The notes below the pieces were generated by a model. The model had not been told where the DNA came from. It made no database searches and saw nothing but the letters and a program-made list of their open reading frames with translations. Both the position numbers and the translations under genes were made by a program. This document shows, piece by piece, positions 9,351 through 19,070 of a stretch of 64,000 nt of DNA (position 1 is its first letter; each line of letters opens with the position of its first letter). Origin of the DNA: CATQHB01 sp965262595 (GTDB taxonomy: Bacteria; Chloroflexota; Dehalococcoidia; Lucifugimonadales; UBA3495); NCBI GenBank assembly GCA_965262595.1, contig OZ253548.1:2666001-2730000 (forward strand). The letters are read 5' to 3'.

Positions 9351-10565
9351 TTAGCCTGGTACTTCGTCGTAATGGTCAAAATCGGCGATGACGTTGGACT
9401 CGCGCAGTTCGGCTATTTCCTCTTCGGTATAGCCCAGCAGGCCGGTGAGGACTTCCTCGTTGTGCTCGCCAACCTGGGGGGTGGTGCCGACCACCGCCGG
9501 AGTCCGGCTGAAGTGCCAGTAATCACCGGATACGGCGATAGTACCCGCCAAAAAGTCGGGTACTTCCACCATTGCGCCCCGCTCCCAGGGATGGGGGTCC
9601 TGGGCGGCCTGGGCAATGGTATTTACCGGCGCGGCCACCACGTCATGGTGGGTAAAGTGGGCGATTACATCTTTCATCGTCATATCGGCCATCAGTTCCC
9701 GCATGGCGACGTTTATCTCTTCGCCGTTAAGGCCCCGCTCGTGGCGGGTGGTGAAACGGGGGTCTTCCAGCCATTCCGGCCGGTCCAGGGCGTTGCAGAC
9801 CCGGTGCCAGTGGTGCTGGTCGCCGGCGGAAATCAACACCCAACCGTCTTTGCAGGGATAGGTGCCGCTGGGCGGCGCCGCAGCCTCGCCCCGTCTCGGC
9901 TCCACTCCTGCCCCGTGGTAGGCGGTGATGGGAATTTCGGTGTAGCTATAGCCGGTATCGGCCAGGCAGACGTCAATACATTGGCCTTCGCCGGACGTCT
10001 CCCGCTCGTGGATGGCGGCCAATGTGCCGATGGCGGCGTGCAGGGCGGTGGTACGGTCAATGATGGGGACTCCGGCGCGGATCGGCGGCATGCCCGCTTC
10101 CCCGGTAATCATGGCAATACCGGACATGGTCTGGCCGATGGGGTCGTAGCCAATCTGGTCCCGGTAAGGGCCGAACTGACCGTAGGCCGAAACGTTGACC
10201 ATAATAATGCGAGGATTAAGCTCCTTCAGCACGTCATAGCCAAAGCCCATGTTCTCGATGGTGCCGGGGCGGAAGTTTTGCAGAATAACGTCGGATATTT
10301 TGATCAGCTTGCGCAGGGCTTCCTTGCCCTCCTCCTTGCGCAGGTCCATGCTCAGGCTCTTCTTGCCGCTGTTGTACTGGACCCAATAGGCGCTCTGTTT
10401 GCGAACCCACGGCCCGTGGTAGCGGGTTTCCTCGCCTCCCAGGCGTTCTACCTTGATGACCTCCGCTCCCAACCGCGCCAATACCTGGGCGCAGCGAGGA
10501 CCGGCCTGGTGACGGCCCAGGTCGATTACTCGTATTCCGGTCAATGGACCATTAGCTTCTGCCAT
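9351..10565 (-). CDS. CaiB/BaiF-family (class III) CoA transferase
   Basis: The 404-residue protein opens with GIRVIDLGRHQAGPRCAQVLARLGAEVIKVE, the standard N-terminus of class III CoA transferases such as formyl-CoA or succinyl-CoA transferases. The segment SGKKSLSMDLRKEEGKEALRKL and the conserved QNFRPGTIENMGFGYD also match; the aspartate of this family that forms the acyl anhydride lies after the second of these. The specific acyl donor cannot be told. The ATG at 10565 is chosen because CAAGGGG (10574-10580) is eight bases upstream; a GTG three codons earlier is less likely. It stands alone. Confidence 0.9.
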   Translation of the reverse strand: MAEANGPLTGIRVIDLGRHQAGPRCAQVLARLGAEVIKVERLGGEETRYHGPWVRKQSAYWVQYNSGKKSLSMDLRKEEGKEALRKLIKISDVILQNFRPGTIENMGFGYDVLKELNPRIIMVNVSAYGQFGPYRDQIGYDPIGQTMSGIAMITGEAGMPPIRAGVPIIDRTTALHAAIGTLAAIHERETSGEGQCIDVCLADTGYSYTEIPITAYHGAGVEPRRGEAAAPPSGTYPCKDGWVLISAGDQHHWHRVCNALDRPEWLEDPRFTTRHERGLNGEEINVAMRELMADMTMKDVIAHFTHHDVVAAPVNTIAQAAQDPHPWERGAMVEVPDFLAGTIAVSGDYWHFSRTPAVVGTTPQVGEHNEEVLTGLLGYTEEEIAELRESNVIADFDHYDEVPG

Positions 10566-10786
10566 CTGTAACACCCCTTGTATAGTCTGCGGTTATTTTA
10601 CGACCGGATTAAAGAAAGGGCAAGTAAACCCGTTGGCGCCAGGGTCTTTTGATGGTTCCCGCTCCCTCCGGGGGGTAGGGTGCGGGCGTCTCCCCGGTGG
10701 ATGCAAGCTGTTGGAAAGCAGGACTTAACCCTCACCCCGGCCCGCTCCACCAAGAGAGAGGGAGAATTAAAAGACCCCGGGTAACG

Positions 10787-10819
10787 ACAGGACGACAGGA
10801 CGACAGGACGACAGGACGT
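10787..10819. repeat. 9-bp tandem array GACAGGACG
   Basis: About 3.7 copies of GACAGGACG lie between the CaiB gene and the DUF2851 gene. The same gap holds a CCCTCACCCCGGCCC...GAGAGAGGGAG repeat (about 10728-10766) of a type that recurs near 40440-40520. The rest of 10566-10860 shows no gene. Confidence 0.7.
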
Positions 10820-10860
10820 GCTGGACATAACGGCGGTTCGGTGATAAACCTGTTACTGTT

Positions 10861-12372
10861 ATGCCCGTCTTGCCAGAAATACCCCGGCGCTCGCTCAACG
10901 CCTGTATTGGGGAGCGTTCTATTGCCGAATCCCGACCGGCTTACAACCGGCCCGATCCGGAGGACGAACCGCCCGCCGACTCTTCCACGTACGCTGCCGG
11001 TTCCTCGCCGGGCTTGGGTCCCGATTCCGTGCCGCCGCCAAGCTCGCCGCCGGGCAACATACCGGAAAAGCTGCTGGCCCGCCTGTGGCAGAAGCGCGCC
11101 GCCCGGCAAAAGGAGTTTCGCACCGGCGGCGGACGCCGGGTAAAGGTGCTGTATCCGGGCCGGGCCGGTTCCTCCGCCGGTCCCGATTTTCGCAATGCCT
11201 TGCTGGAGGTCGAGGGTCTGGGCCTGGTGCAGGGCGATGTGGAGATTCACGTCCGGCAGCAGGACTGGTACGCCCACGGCCACGCCCAGGACCCCAACTA
11301 TAACGGCGTCGTACTTCACGCCGCCCTGGAAGTCTCTCCGCAAGTTACTCACCTGCAAAGCGGCCATCAGGCGCCGGTAATCTCCCTGGCCGGCCTGCTG
11401 GCGTCGGCAGATGATCCGGAAGCGGAATTGAACCCGGAGGAAGGCCCGGCCGGGGAAGGGCTTTGGGCGATTCTGGAAAGCCGGGGCTGGGGCCGTCCCG
11501 CGGATGCCGCCCGGTTGGGCGAACTGCTGGATGCCGCCGGCGACGCCCGGTTCCAGGTCAGGAGCGCCGGCTTTGGCGCCCTTTTAGCCTTTTTGCCGGG
11601 GCAGCCCGCCGGACAGACGCTTTACGAGGGGTTATTGGAGGCTCTGGGCTACCGGGCCAACCGGCAACCCTTTCTCAAGCTGGCCCACCGCGCTCCCTAT
11701 GCCCTGCTGGCCCGGGAAGCCCTGGCCTACCCCGCGGCAGAGCGCACCGGGGTCATCGAAGACCGTCTGCTTAAACTGGCGGGGCTGCCTGGGGAAAAGA
11801 ATATCCGCCAGGGGAAAACCATTCCCCGCGCTCCGGCCGGGTATGGTTCCCCCCTGGCCGCCGAGGAGTGGCACTGTTTTCGGGTTCGCCCGGCCAATCA
11901 CCCGCGCCACCGTATCGCTGGCGCGGCGCGCCTGATTGCCCGGTTTCTGGAATCCGGGCTAGAATCGGGGTTAGGGCCGGGGTTGGTTGCGGGCCTGGGA
12001 GGGCTGGTGAACGCCGGCAATCCCGGCAAGCTGACTTCAGCCCTGACCGTGGCTGCCGACCCGGGGCAAAGGACGGCCTGCGTCGGCGCCGCCCGCGCCA
12101 GGGATCTGGCGGTCAATGTTGTCTTGCCTTTCTTCCACGCCCTGGCTTCCCGCGCTCCGGCCGCTTCCGGGGACGCCGATGCCACGGCGCTGGCTGCCGC
12201 AGCCGGGGACTCCCTGAAGCTGTATCGCGATTTTGGCAAGCTCCAGGATAATGAACTGACCCGGGAGATGGCCGACCGGCTGCTGGAACCAACCTGGAAG
12301 AAGGCAGTGAACTCCGCCCGCCGCCAGCAGGGGCTGATTCACCTGCACCGCCAACTCACCGGCGCCGCTTAA
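10861..12372 (+). CDS. DUF2851-family protein
   Basis: The 503-residue reading matches the DUF2851 family, of unknown function, through VLYPGRAGSSAGPDFRNALL, GDVEIHVRQQDWYAHGHAQDPNYNGVVLHAAL and a C-terminal helical part ending in the LTREMADRLLEP and RQQGLIHLHRQL segments. The conserved acidic/His core (GPDF, GDVEIH, HGH..D) resembles a nuclease-like active site, but this is inference. The first ~65 residues are low-complexity Pro/Ser-rich, and the ATG has no visible ribosome site; the true start may be a GTG near 11029. Confidence 0.8.
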   Translation: MPVLPEIPRRSLNACIGERSIAESRPAYNRPDPEDEPPADSSTYAAGSSPGLGPDSVPPPSSPPGNIPEKLLARLWQKRAARQKEFRTGGGRRVKVLYPGRAGSSAGPDFRNALLEVEGLGLVQGDVEIHVRQQDWYAHGHAQDPNYNGVVLHAALEVSPQVTHLQSGHQAPVISLAGLLASADDPEAELNPEEGPAGEGLWAILESRGWGRPADAARLGELLDAAGDARFQVRSAGFGALLAFLPGQPAGQTLYEGLLEALGYRANRQPFLKLAHRAPYALLAREALAYPAAERTGVIEDRLLKLAGLPGEKNIRQGKTIPRAPAGYGSPLAAEEWHCFRVRPANHPRHRIAGAARLIARFLESGLESGLGPGLVAGLGGLVNAGNPGKLTSALTVAADPGQRTACVGAARARDLAVNVVLPFFHALASRAPAASGDADATALAAAAGDSLKLYRDFGKLQDNELTREMADRLLEPTWKKAVNSARRQQGLIHLHRQLTGAA

Positions 12373-12515
12373 GCTTTCGTGCCAACCTGCCAACCGTGCC
12401 TGCCGTGCCTGCCGTGCCTGCCGATGCCTCAGTTGGGGCGCCGGCCGCCGCTAATCAACTTGGCGGTTTATTAGCTTGATAACGACTAATCCAATCCGGT
12501 GGCCGGCCCGGGCCG

Positions 12516-13535
12516 CTAAACCTCGATTACCGACACCCACATTGGTCCCTGGCCCACCTCGTAGGTGTCCTGACGGGTCAGCGCCCCGGTGGCGTCGTCG
12601 ATGCGGAAGGCGGCCAATCGGCCCGATTCCAGCCCGGCGGAGTAGAGGAAGTTGCCCGACGGGTCCAAGTCCAGGGCTCGCGGAACCGCTTCCGTAGGAG
12701 TCTGGCCCAGGGAGGTCAGGTGTCCGCTGGCCGCGTCAACCGCGAAACCGGCGATGCTGTTGTGGCCCCGGTTGGGGGCGAAGAGGTACTTGCCGTTGGG
12801 CGAAATGCGGATCTGGGAGCAACTGTTACGTCCCTCAAAACCTTCGGGCAGGGTGGAAAGAGTCTGGAAGGCGCTCAGGGAGCCGGTGTCCGCGTCCAAA
12901 TGGTAGCCGGTGACGCTGCATCCCTGTTCGTTGGAAAAATAGAGAATGTCCCTGGTGGGGTGGAAACAGAAGTGACGCGGCCCCAGGGGTTCATCCGGGC
13001 TTACCCGAGCCGGCGTGTTGGGCGTAATGTGTCCGGTGTTCTGGTCAAACCGGAATTGGAAGACGGCGTTGGGGCCGTCTCCGGCGGTGATGTGGGCTAC
13101 AAAACCGTATCGGTTGCTTGGGTCGGTTTGAAAACAGTGGGCGCCGGTGCCGGTACTCAGCCACTCTACCGGCGGCGCACCGGCCGCTCCGTCGCCGCCG
13201 ATGGGATGCACCGCCGCATGGCCGGCATTGTAGTAGGCCGAAAGCAGATACTGCCCGGTGCGGTCGGTGGACATGAAGCAGGGGTCGGATTCCAGACCGG
13301 CGGCCCCGATCAGGGAAATCGACCCGTCCGACGGGTCAATCCGGAAGCTGGAAACTTCCAGGTCGTCCCGGCGCCCCACGTACAGGAAGCGCCGGTCGGG
13401 ACTGACCGCCATTGGCGCCGGCCGGCCCGGGACCGCCACTTCGCCCTGGAGTTCCAACTTGCCGGTGGTCTGGTCCACCGTAAATCGCAGCACCTTGTCT
13501 TCCTGGGAAATTGAAACGTACATGAAGTACGACAT
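12516..13535 (-). CDS. Lactonase-family seven-bladed beta-propeller protein (6-phosphogluconolactonase-like)
   Basis: The 339-residue protein has the repeated blade pattern of the YbhE/Pgl lactonase family: FTVDQTTGKLEL, FRIDPSDGSISL, FRFDQNTGHITP, YHLDADTGSLSAF, FAVDAASGHLTSL and FRIDDATGALTR, each at the outer edge of a blade. MAVSPDRRFLYVG and RISPNGKYLFAPNRG are typical inner strands. It may hydrolyse 6-phosphogluconolactone or another sugar lactone; many family members are uncharacterised. AGGT is close to the ATG. No signal peptide is present. Confidence 0.88.
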   Translation of the reverse strand: MSYFMYVSISQEDKVLRFTVDQTTGKLELQGEVAVPGRPAPMAVSPDRRFLYVGRRDDLEVSSFRIDPSDGSISLIGAAGLESDPCFMSTDRTGQYLLSAYYNAGHAAVHPIGGDGAAGAPPVEWLSTGTGAHCFQTDPSNRYGFVAHITAGDGPNAVFQFRFDQNTGHITPNTPARVSPDEPLGPRHFCFHPTRDILYFSNEQGCSVTGYHLDADTGSLSAFQTLSTLPEGFEGRNSCSQIRISPNGKYLFAPNRGHNSIAGFAVDAASGHLTSLGQTPTEAVPRALDLDPSGNFLYSAGLESGRLAAFRIDDATGALTRQDTYEVGQGPMWVSVIEV

Positions 13536-13962
13536 TTTTTACCTCGCTGTTCTTGCGGTTAATAACCGGCGGGTTTTCCCCGTTTCTCCGCTGTCGGACC
13601 ACGAACCCGGTTGTTGTTCCCCGTTGTCGGGATGAATATACTGGTAGTCGGGATGAATATACTGGTACCGGAATAGCGTGTCAACGCGGCGCAAAGGGAG
13701 CGCGGGGCTTTTCGATTTTCAAGGGAAATCCGCGCATGGTGAGCCGGCCGAACCGCAAACCGGCCCTTCGACCGGCTCAGGGTGAGCGGGGGTATGCACC
13801 CGAACAAAGACCTTCGAAAGGCCACGAAGCGAGCGGTAAGAGCGGTAAGTAGATCAGGGGCCGGAGTGTAAGCCCGGTTTCCCGTGCGTCGAACCACTCC
13901 ATCAGCCAATCTACCCCACCAAATCAATCTATGCCCCGACCCGGGCAGTGCGGAGGAGCTTT
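13536..13962. other. Intergenic region with tandem and dispersed repeats
   Basis: Two abutting identical 21-base units occupy 13626-13667 (core GGGATGAATATACTGG). A dispersed repeat copy (CCCTTCGACCGGCTCAGGGT) lies at 13764-13783. No gene is supported. The ribosome site of the next gene (GGAGGA, 13952-13957) closes the gap. Confidence 0.6.
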
Positions 13963-16143
13963 ATGACCCAACCCCGGACGGCCTCCTATGGCTCCTGGAA
14001 ATCGCCGATTACTTCGGAACTTATTGTTGCCGAGTCCATCGGCCTGGGCGATATTGCCCTGGACGGAGACGACATTTATTGGGTTGAGTCGCGCCCCTCC
14101 GAGGGAGGCCGCCGGGTCATCGTGCGCCGCCGCCCGGACCGGCAGACCGCCGATATTACGCCGCGGCCCTTTAACGTCCGAACCCGGGTCCACGAATATG
14201 GCGGTGGCGACTTTACCGTGTCCGACGGCATCATCTATTTTGCCAACTTCGATGACCAACGGCTCTACCGGCAGGCAGGGGACCGCCCGCCGCAACCGAT
14301 TACCCCGGCGGCCGACCCGGAAGGCGGTCTTCGCTACGCCGATATGGTGGTGGATCGGCAGCGGGGCCGCCTCATCGCCGTCCGCGAAGACCACACCGTC
14401 CCCGGCACGGAGCCGGTCAATGCCCTGGTCAGTCTGCCCGCAGTCGGCTTACCCGCAGTCGGCTTACCCGCAGTCGGCTTACCCGCAGTCGGCTTACCCG
14501 CAGTCGGTTTGGCGGGAGCCGGTTTGACGGGAGCCGGTTTGGCGGGAACCGGGCTGCACCGGCTCGGCGAACCGGAGGACGGCGGTCAAGGGGATCAAGA
14601 CCACCAAGACCACCAAGACCACCAAGACGCCAGTGGTCCGGATGGTGGCGAGAGTATGGTAGAGGAGGCGCAAGTCCTGGTGTCGGGCAGCGACTTTTAC
14701 GCCGCGCCGCGCCTCAGCCCGGACGGTTCTACTCTGGCCTGGCTGGCCTGGAATCACCCCAATATGCCCTGGGAAGGCACCGAGCTTTGGACCGCGGCGG
14801 TGGCGCCGGAAGGCTCCCTGGTCCCGGGTACGTCGGAAATGGTGGCTGGCGGAACTTCCGAATCCATCGGCCAACCGGAATGGTCGCCCGACGGCATCCT
14901 GTATTTTGTCTCCGACCGCACCGGCTGGTGGAACCTATACCGCCGCCGTAACGGCGCGGTGGAACCGGTCACGCCGCCGCTGGCGTTGGAGTTCGGCAAG
15001 CCCCACTGGGTTTTCGGCTCGGCCACCTACGGATTCGCTTCGTCGCAGCGCATTATCTGTGCTTACGCCGACCTGGGCGCCTGGCAATTGGCCGAGCTGG
15101 ATACTATTACCGGCCAACTCAATCCGATACCGGTCCCCTATACCGAGATGGGACGAACCGGTCTGCAAGTGGCGGCGGGGCAGGCGGTTTTTGGCGCCGG
15201 CTCTCCCACTGAACCCATTTCGATACTCCGTCTTGACCTGAGCGTTGACCCGGTTGGCGGCAGCCTGGAAATACTGCAGAAGGCCGGTGCGGTTACGGTG
15301 GACTCCGGTTATTTGTCGGCGCCGGTCAGCATCGAATTCCCCACCGAAGACGGGCTGACCGCTTATGCCTTCTACTACCCGCCGCAGAACCGGGATTATA
15401 CCGCTCCGGCCGGGGAGCTGCCGCCGCTGCTGGTCAAGAGCCACGGCGGGCCAACGGCGTCGGCCTCCACCGCTCTTGACCTGCGGCTCCAGTATTGGAC
15501 CAGCCGGGGCATTGCCGTTCTGGATGTGAACTATGGCGGCAGTACCGGCTATGGCCGGGCCTACCGGGACCGGCTCGGTGGACGCTGGGGCATCGTGGAT
15601 GTGGACGACTGCGTTAACGGCGCCCGGCACCTGGTTGCTCAGGGGCAGGTGGACGACCAACGGCTGGCCATTGACGGCGGCAGCGCCGGGGGCTATACCA
15701 CCCTGGCCGCGCTCACTTTTCGGGACGTTTTTCGGGCCGGGGCCAGCCACTACGGGGTCAGCGACCTGGAAGCCCTGGCGCAGGATACCCACAAGTTTGA
15801 GTCCCGCTACCTGGACGGGTTGGTCGGCCCCTACCCGGAACGGCAGGACTTATACCGGGAGCGGTCTCCGATTAATTTCACCGACCAACTCTCCTGCCCG
15901 TTAATCTTCTTTCAAGGTCTGGAGGATAAAATTGTCCCCCCCAGCCAGGCGGAGCTGATGTTTGACGCGGTGCGCCGGAAGGGGCTGCCCACCGCGTACA
16001 TCCCCTTTGAAGGCGAACAGCATGGCTTCCGAAGGGCTGAAAATATCCGCCGCTCCCTGGACGCCGAGCTGTATTTTTACTCCCGAGTCTTTGGCTTTAC
16101 CCTGGCCGAGCCGGTGGAGCCGGTGGCTATTGAAAACCTTTAA
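13963..16143 (+). CDS. S9-family (prolyl oligopeptidase-type) serine peptidase
   Basis: The 726-residue protein has an N-terminal WD-like beta-propeller (PRLSPDGSTLAWLAW, EWSPDGILYFVSDRTG) and a C-terminal alpha/beta-hydrolase domain. The catalytic triad is Ser574 in GGSAGGYTT, Asp655 in GLEDKIVPP and His687 in GEQHGF, in the right order and spacing. The ATG at 13963 follows GGAGGA. Two low-complexity insertions interrupt the propeller: five to eight 15-base units coding for VGLPA-type pentapeptides (14437-14556) and four 9-base units coding DHQ (about 14600-14629). They probably form surface loops. No signal peptide is seen. Confidence 0.93.
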   Translation: MTQPRTASYGSWKSPITSELIVAESIGLGDIALDGDDIYWVESRPSEGGRRVIVRRRPDRQTADITPRPFNVRTRVHEYGGGDFTVSDGIIYFANFDDQRLYRQAGDRPPQPITPAADPEGGLRYADMVVDRQRGRLIAVREDHTVPGTEPVNALVSLPAVGLPAVGLPAVGLPAVGLPAVGLAGAGLTGAGLAGTGLHRLGEPEDGGQGDQDHQDHQDHQDASGPDGGESMVEEAQVLVSGSDFYAAPRLSPDGSTLAWLAWNHPNMPWEGTELWTAAVAPEGSLVPGTSEMVAGGTSESIGQPEWSPDGILYFVSDRTGWWNLYRRRNGAVEPVTPPLALEFGKPHWVFGSATYGFASSQRIICAYADLGAWQLAELDTITGQLNPIPVPYTEMGRTGLQVAAGQAVFGAGSPTEPISILRLDLSVDPVGGSLEILQKAGAVTVDSGYLSAPVSIEFPTEDGLTAYAFYYPPQNRDYTAPAGELPPLLVKSHGGPTASASTALDLRLQYWTSRGIAVLDVNYGGSTGYGRAYRDRLGGRWGIVDVDDCVNGARHLVAQGQVDDQRLAIDGGSAGGYTTLAALTFRDVFRAGASHYGVSDLEALAQDTHKFESRYLDGLVGPYPERQDLYRERSPINFTDQLSCPLIFFQGLEDKIVPPSQAELMFDAVRRKGLPTAYIPFEGEQHGFRRAENIRRSLDAELYFYSRVFGFTLAEPVEPVAIENL

Positions 16144-16157
16144 CCGGCTAATTATAA

Positions 16158-16215
16158 ATTGACCAATTGACCAATTGACCCATGGACCAATTGATCCATT
16201 TGATCCATTGGCGGC
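16158..16215. repeat. Degenerate GACCAATT tandem repeats
   Basis: Short units of GACCAATT and GATCCATT type follow the peptidase stop codon. A TATAAT hexamer at 16296-16301 is a candidate -10 box for the following LLM gene, without a clear -35 box. Confidence 0.5.
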
Positions 16216-16372
16216 AATTGCCCCATTTTCGGCCAGGAACCGGCCCGGTTCTAAACGGATTCCTTGCGCCATACCCCGGCTTGCGCCGATTAGGTTATAA
16301 TGGCGGCAATAACAGCGTAATTATTCGGGAGGCGGCATTATCGCCGCCGCCGGCGGCAGCGAGGGAGAAGCT

Positions 16373-17311
16373 ATGAGTGTAGCCATCGGGTACGTTCCGG
16401 GAGCCTACGGCGAGGGCGGAAAAGACCCGGATTTCCTGCGCCGATTGGTGGAATTGGGCGATAAGTACGAGTACGATTCCATCTGGCTCAGCGACCGCAT
16501 TGTCAGCGACCGGTTTAGTCTGGAACCGATGGTTGCCCTTTCGATGGTTGCGGCCTACTCGGAGCGGATGAAGTTCGGTACCAGCGTGTTGGCTCTGCCC
16601 CTGCGCAACCCGGTGGTGCTGGCCAAGCAGATTGCCACCCTGGACTTTCTCTCCAGGGGCCGCTGCTTTCCGGCGGTGGGACTCGGTCAGGAGGAGCCGG
16701 AAGAGTATGAAGCCTGCGGCGTGCCCAAGGATGACCGCAGCCGGCGCACCGATGAGGCCATTGCCCTGATGCGCCGGCTCTGGCAAGAGGACAGCGTTAC
16801 CCATGAGGGCAAATACTTCACTTGTCACAACGTGAGCATCACTCCCAAGACTTTCTTCAAGCCATCGCCTCCGGTTTGGATTGGAGGCCGCAGTCCGGCG
16901 GCGGCGCGTCGGGTAGGCCGGGTTGGAGACGGCTGGCTGGTTTCCGGCGCCACTCCGGGAGAGATAAGCTCCGGGCGGGACATCGTTTTTGAGACGGCGG
17001 AGAAGTACGAACGGGAGATTGAGGAAGACCACATCGGGCTGCTGTTGGGCTATTACATCTGCCCGGACGCCGACCGCGCCGTGGCCCAAAGCCACCAGTT
17101 TGTAACCCGCCACCGACCCGACGTGGCCTTTACCGAATACAGCGCCCTGGGCGATGTGGACCAGATTTGCGAGGTCATCCAGCGCTACGTAGAGGCCGGA
17201 GCGTCCAAGTTTGTGGTGCGCCCCCTCTGCTCCGGGGAGGAGTCGGTGGAGCAGTTGAATATCATGGGCCAGGAAATCCTGCCCCGGTTCCACCAACAAA
17301 AGGCCGAATAG
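16373..17311 (+). CDS. LLM-class flavin-dependent oxidoreductase
   Basis: The 312-residue protein has the luciferase-like TIM-barrel signatures: YDSIWLSDRI near residue 40, RMKFGTSVLALPLRNPVVLAKQIATLDFLSRGR and GQEEPEEYEACGVPKDDR, then PPVWIGGRSPAAARRVGRVGDGWL. Members use FMN or F420 to oxidise diverse substrates; the substrate here is unknown. GGGAG lies just before the ATG. It stands alone between two repeat-rich gaps. Confidence 0.9.
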   Translation: MSVAIGYVPGAYGEGGKDPDFLRRLVELGDKYEYDSIWLSDRIVSDRFSLEPMVALSMVAAYSERMKFGTSVLALPLRNPVVLAKQIATLDFLSRGRCFPAVGLGQEEPEEYEACGVPKDDRSRRTDEAIALMRRLWQEDSVTHEGKYFTCHNVSITPKTFFKPSPPVWIGGRSPAAARRVGRVGDGWLVSGATPGEISSGRDIVFETAEKYEREIEEDHIGLLLGYYICPDADRAVAQSHQFVTRHRPDVAFTEYSALGDVDQICEVIQRYVEAGASKFVVRPLCSGEESVEQLNIMGQEILPRFHQQKAE

Positions 17312-17452
17312 AAAGCGCCGATTGAACAATTGAATAATTGAATAGACGAACTGATTGATCAGGCCGTCCGCGGCATCCGGCGATTGCCGACTTTTATAGG
17401 TCGATGGTCGCGGTCGATGGTCGCGGTCAACGGTCAATGTTTAATCGTCATT

Positions 17453-17607
17453 AGGGATACTCTGAATAAGTTATTAAACGCCAGCGCCTTCACCCCGTCG
17501 TTCCTCCGAAAGCAGGAACCTAAACTTTGTGGACCGAGGTTCCTGCCTTCGCCGGAACGACGGGTAGGGATAAACACCCAGGTCACGGGCTTATTCAGAG
17601 GTTCCCT
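17453..17607. repeat. MITE-like element, copy 2 (155 bp)
   Basis: Same orientation and length as the copy at 5286-5440, with ends AGGGATACTCTGAATAAGT and the complement of AGGGAACCTCTGAATAAG, and the same internal CCCGTCGTTC/GGAACGACGGG hairpin. It lies in a gene-free gap (17312-17684) that also has short TCGATGGTCGCGG repeats at 17400-17440. Confidence 0.85.
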
Positions 17608-17684
17608 GGATTAATTATCAAGTATCACCTTCCGAGCAACGCCAACCGGTCAGCGCCCGGCAAAGAAGTAAATAAAGGACCAAG

Positions 17685-18974
17685 TTGCAGCAAAATCCAC
17701 ATCCAGGCCCCAGCAGGTCTTCCGGCGGACTAGTCTCCTACCTCCCTCCGGCATTTCACTATCCGGCCTACCGAGCTTACTGGTTAGGTATGCTCGGTTC
17801 GGTTGCCGGCTTTCAGGTGTTTCGGTTTGCCCAAGCCTGGTTGGTGTACGAACTTACCGGCTCGGCCCTTTACCTGGGCTATACCCTGGCGGCCAACGCC
17901 CTGCCCGGCATCTTTTTCAATCTGTTCGGGGGCGTGTTTGCCGACAAGCTGAACAAGCGCATCCTGATTGTAACCACCCAAACGGTTACCGCCCTGCTAA
18001 TCTTTGCCCTGGGCGGCCTTACCCTGTTGGACTTGGTGCAGATCTGGCACATTCTGGTAATCGCCTTCCTGGCCGGTGCGGCGGAAGCCTTCGATACTCC
18101 GGCGCGGCAGGCCCTCTATCCCCACCTGATTGACCGTAAAGTGATGACCAGCGCGGTGGCCCTGAACTCCAGTATCTGGCAGGGGACGCGCATCGTTGCC
18201 CCGGCCATCGCCGGAGTGCTGATTGACCTGGTCAACACCGGTTCCGCCTTCATGCTGGCCGGAGCCGGTTTTGTGGTGATGGCGGTCGTGATGGCCAGCC
18301 TGCGGTTGCCGCCCATTCCCGCGGGAGCGCCGGGCAATCCGGCCCGCGCCTTGCTGGATGGAGTGACCTTCATCGGCAGGAACGGCGTCTTCTCCTTCCT
18401 CATTGCCATGACCTTCTTCAACAGTTTCTTCGGCAATGCCTACGTGCTGCTGATGCCGGTGTTTGCGGTGGACGTGCTGGAAGTGGGCGCCCGGGGTCAG
18501 GGGTTCCTGCTGATGGCCGGAGGAGTCGGCTCGCTGGCTACGACCATCTGGGTGGCCGCCCGGGGCGGCGTACGGCGGCGGGGGCTGTTCATCATTGGCG
18601 GAGCAGTGGTATTCGGCCTGGGAGTGACCGCTTTTGGCGTCACCGCCCACTTCCTCCGCTCTTACCCCCTGGCCCTGGCCTTGATTGGGCTGATTGGCTG
18701 CTGCAACTCCGTTTATATGATTTCGATCCAGAGTTCCCTGCAATTGCTGGTTCCCGACAATATGCGGGGTCGGGTAATGGGGTTCTACGGAATGACCTGG
18801 AGCATCATGCCTCTGGGCGGCCTGCAAGCCGGCGCCCTGGCGAGCATCGCCTTCATCGGGGCGCCCTTCGCGGTAGCCATCGGCGGTGTGGCGGTAGCCG
18901 CCGCTGCCCTGGGGCCGGTTTTGATGAGCCGCAGAATCCGCAATATAGTGCGGCAGCTACAGCCGCCGGGGTAG
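17685..18974 (+). CDS. MFS transporter (EntS/MFS_3-like exporter)
   Basis: The 429-residue protein has about twelve hydrophobic segments and the MFS_3 pattern. The N-terminal YRAYWLGMLGSVAGFQVFRFA is followed by GVFADKLNKRILIV (the loop 2-3 motif) and by DTPARQALYPHLIDRKVMTSAVALNS, characteristic of EntS-like effluxers. The substrate is unknown. Translation probably starts at the TTG at 17685, five bases after AAAGGA (17674-17679); no ATG is placed early enough. A perfect 27-base-arm hairpin follows 12 bases after the stop. Confidence 0.88.
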   Translation: MQQNPHPGPSRSSGGLVSYLPPAFHYPAYRAYWLGMLGSVAGFQVFRFAQAWLVYELTGSALYLGYTLAANALPGIFFNLFGGVFADKLNKRILIVTTQTVTALLIFALGGLTLLDLVQIWHILVIAFLAGAAEAFDTPARQALYPHLIDRKVMTSAVALNSSIWQGTRIVAPAIAGVLIDLVNTGSAFMLAGAGFVVMAVVMASLRLPPIPAGAPGNPARALLDGVTFIGRNGVFSFLIAMTFFNSFFGNAYVLLMPVFAVDVLEVGARGQGFLLMAGGVGSLATTIWVAARGGVRRRGLFIIGGAVVFGLGVTAFGVTAHFLRSYPLALALIGLIGCCNSVYMISIQSSLQLLVPDNMRGRVMGFYGMTWSIMPLGGLQAGALASIAFIGAPFAVAIGGVAVAAAALGPVLMSRRIRNIVRQLQPPG

Positions 18975-18986
18975 GAACGGGTACAA

Positions 18987-19050
18987 ACATGGATGGGCAG
19001 GATATGCAGGATTAAAGAGAGAAAATCCTGCATATCCTGCCCATCCATGT
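18987..19050. terminator. Perfect hairpin with 27-bp arms
   Basis: Arms 18987-19013 and 19024-19050 are exact reverse complements around a 10-base A/G-rich loop. It lies between the convergent MFS and hicB genes and may end both transcripts, though T runs are short. The right arm and about 27 bases beyond it recur imperfectly at 19604-19664, on the other side of hicAB. Confidence 0.6.
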
Positions 19051-19070
19051 CAGATGTCGGTTGAAACGCC

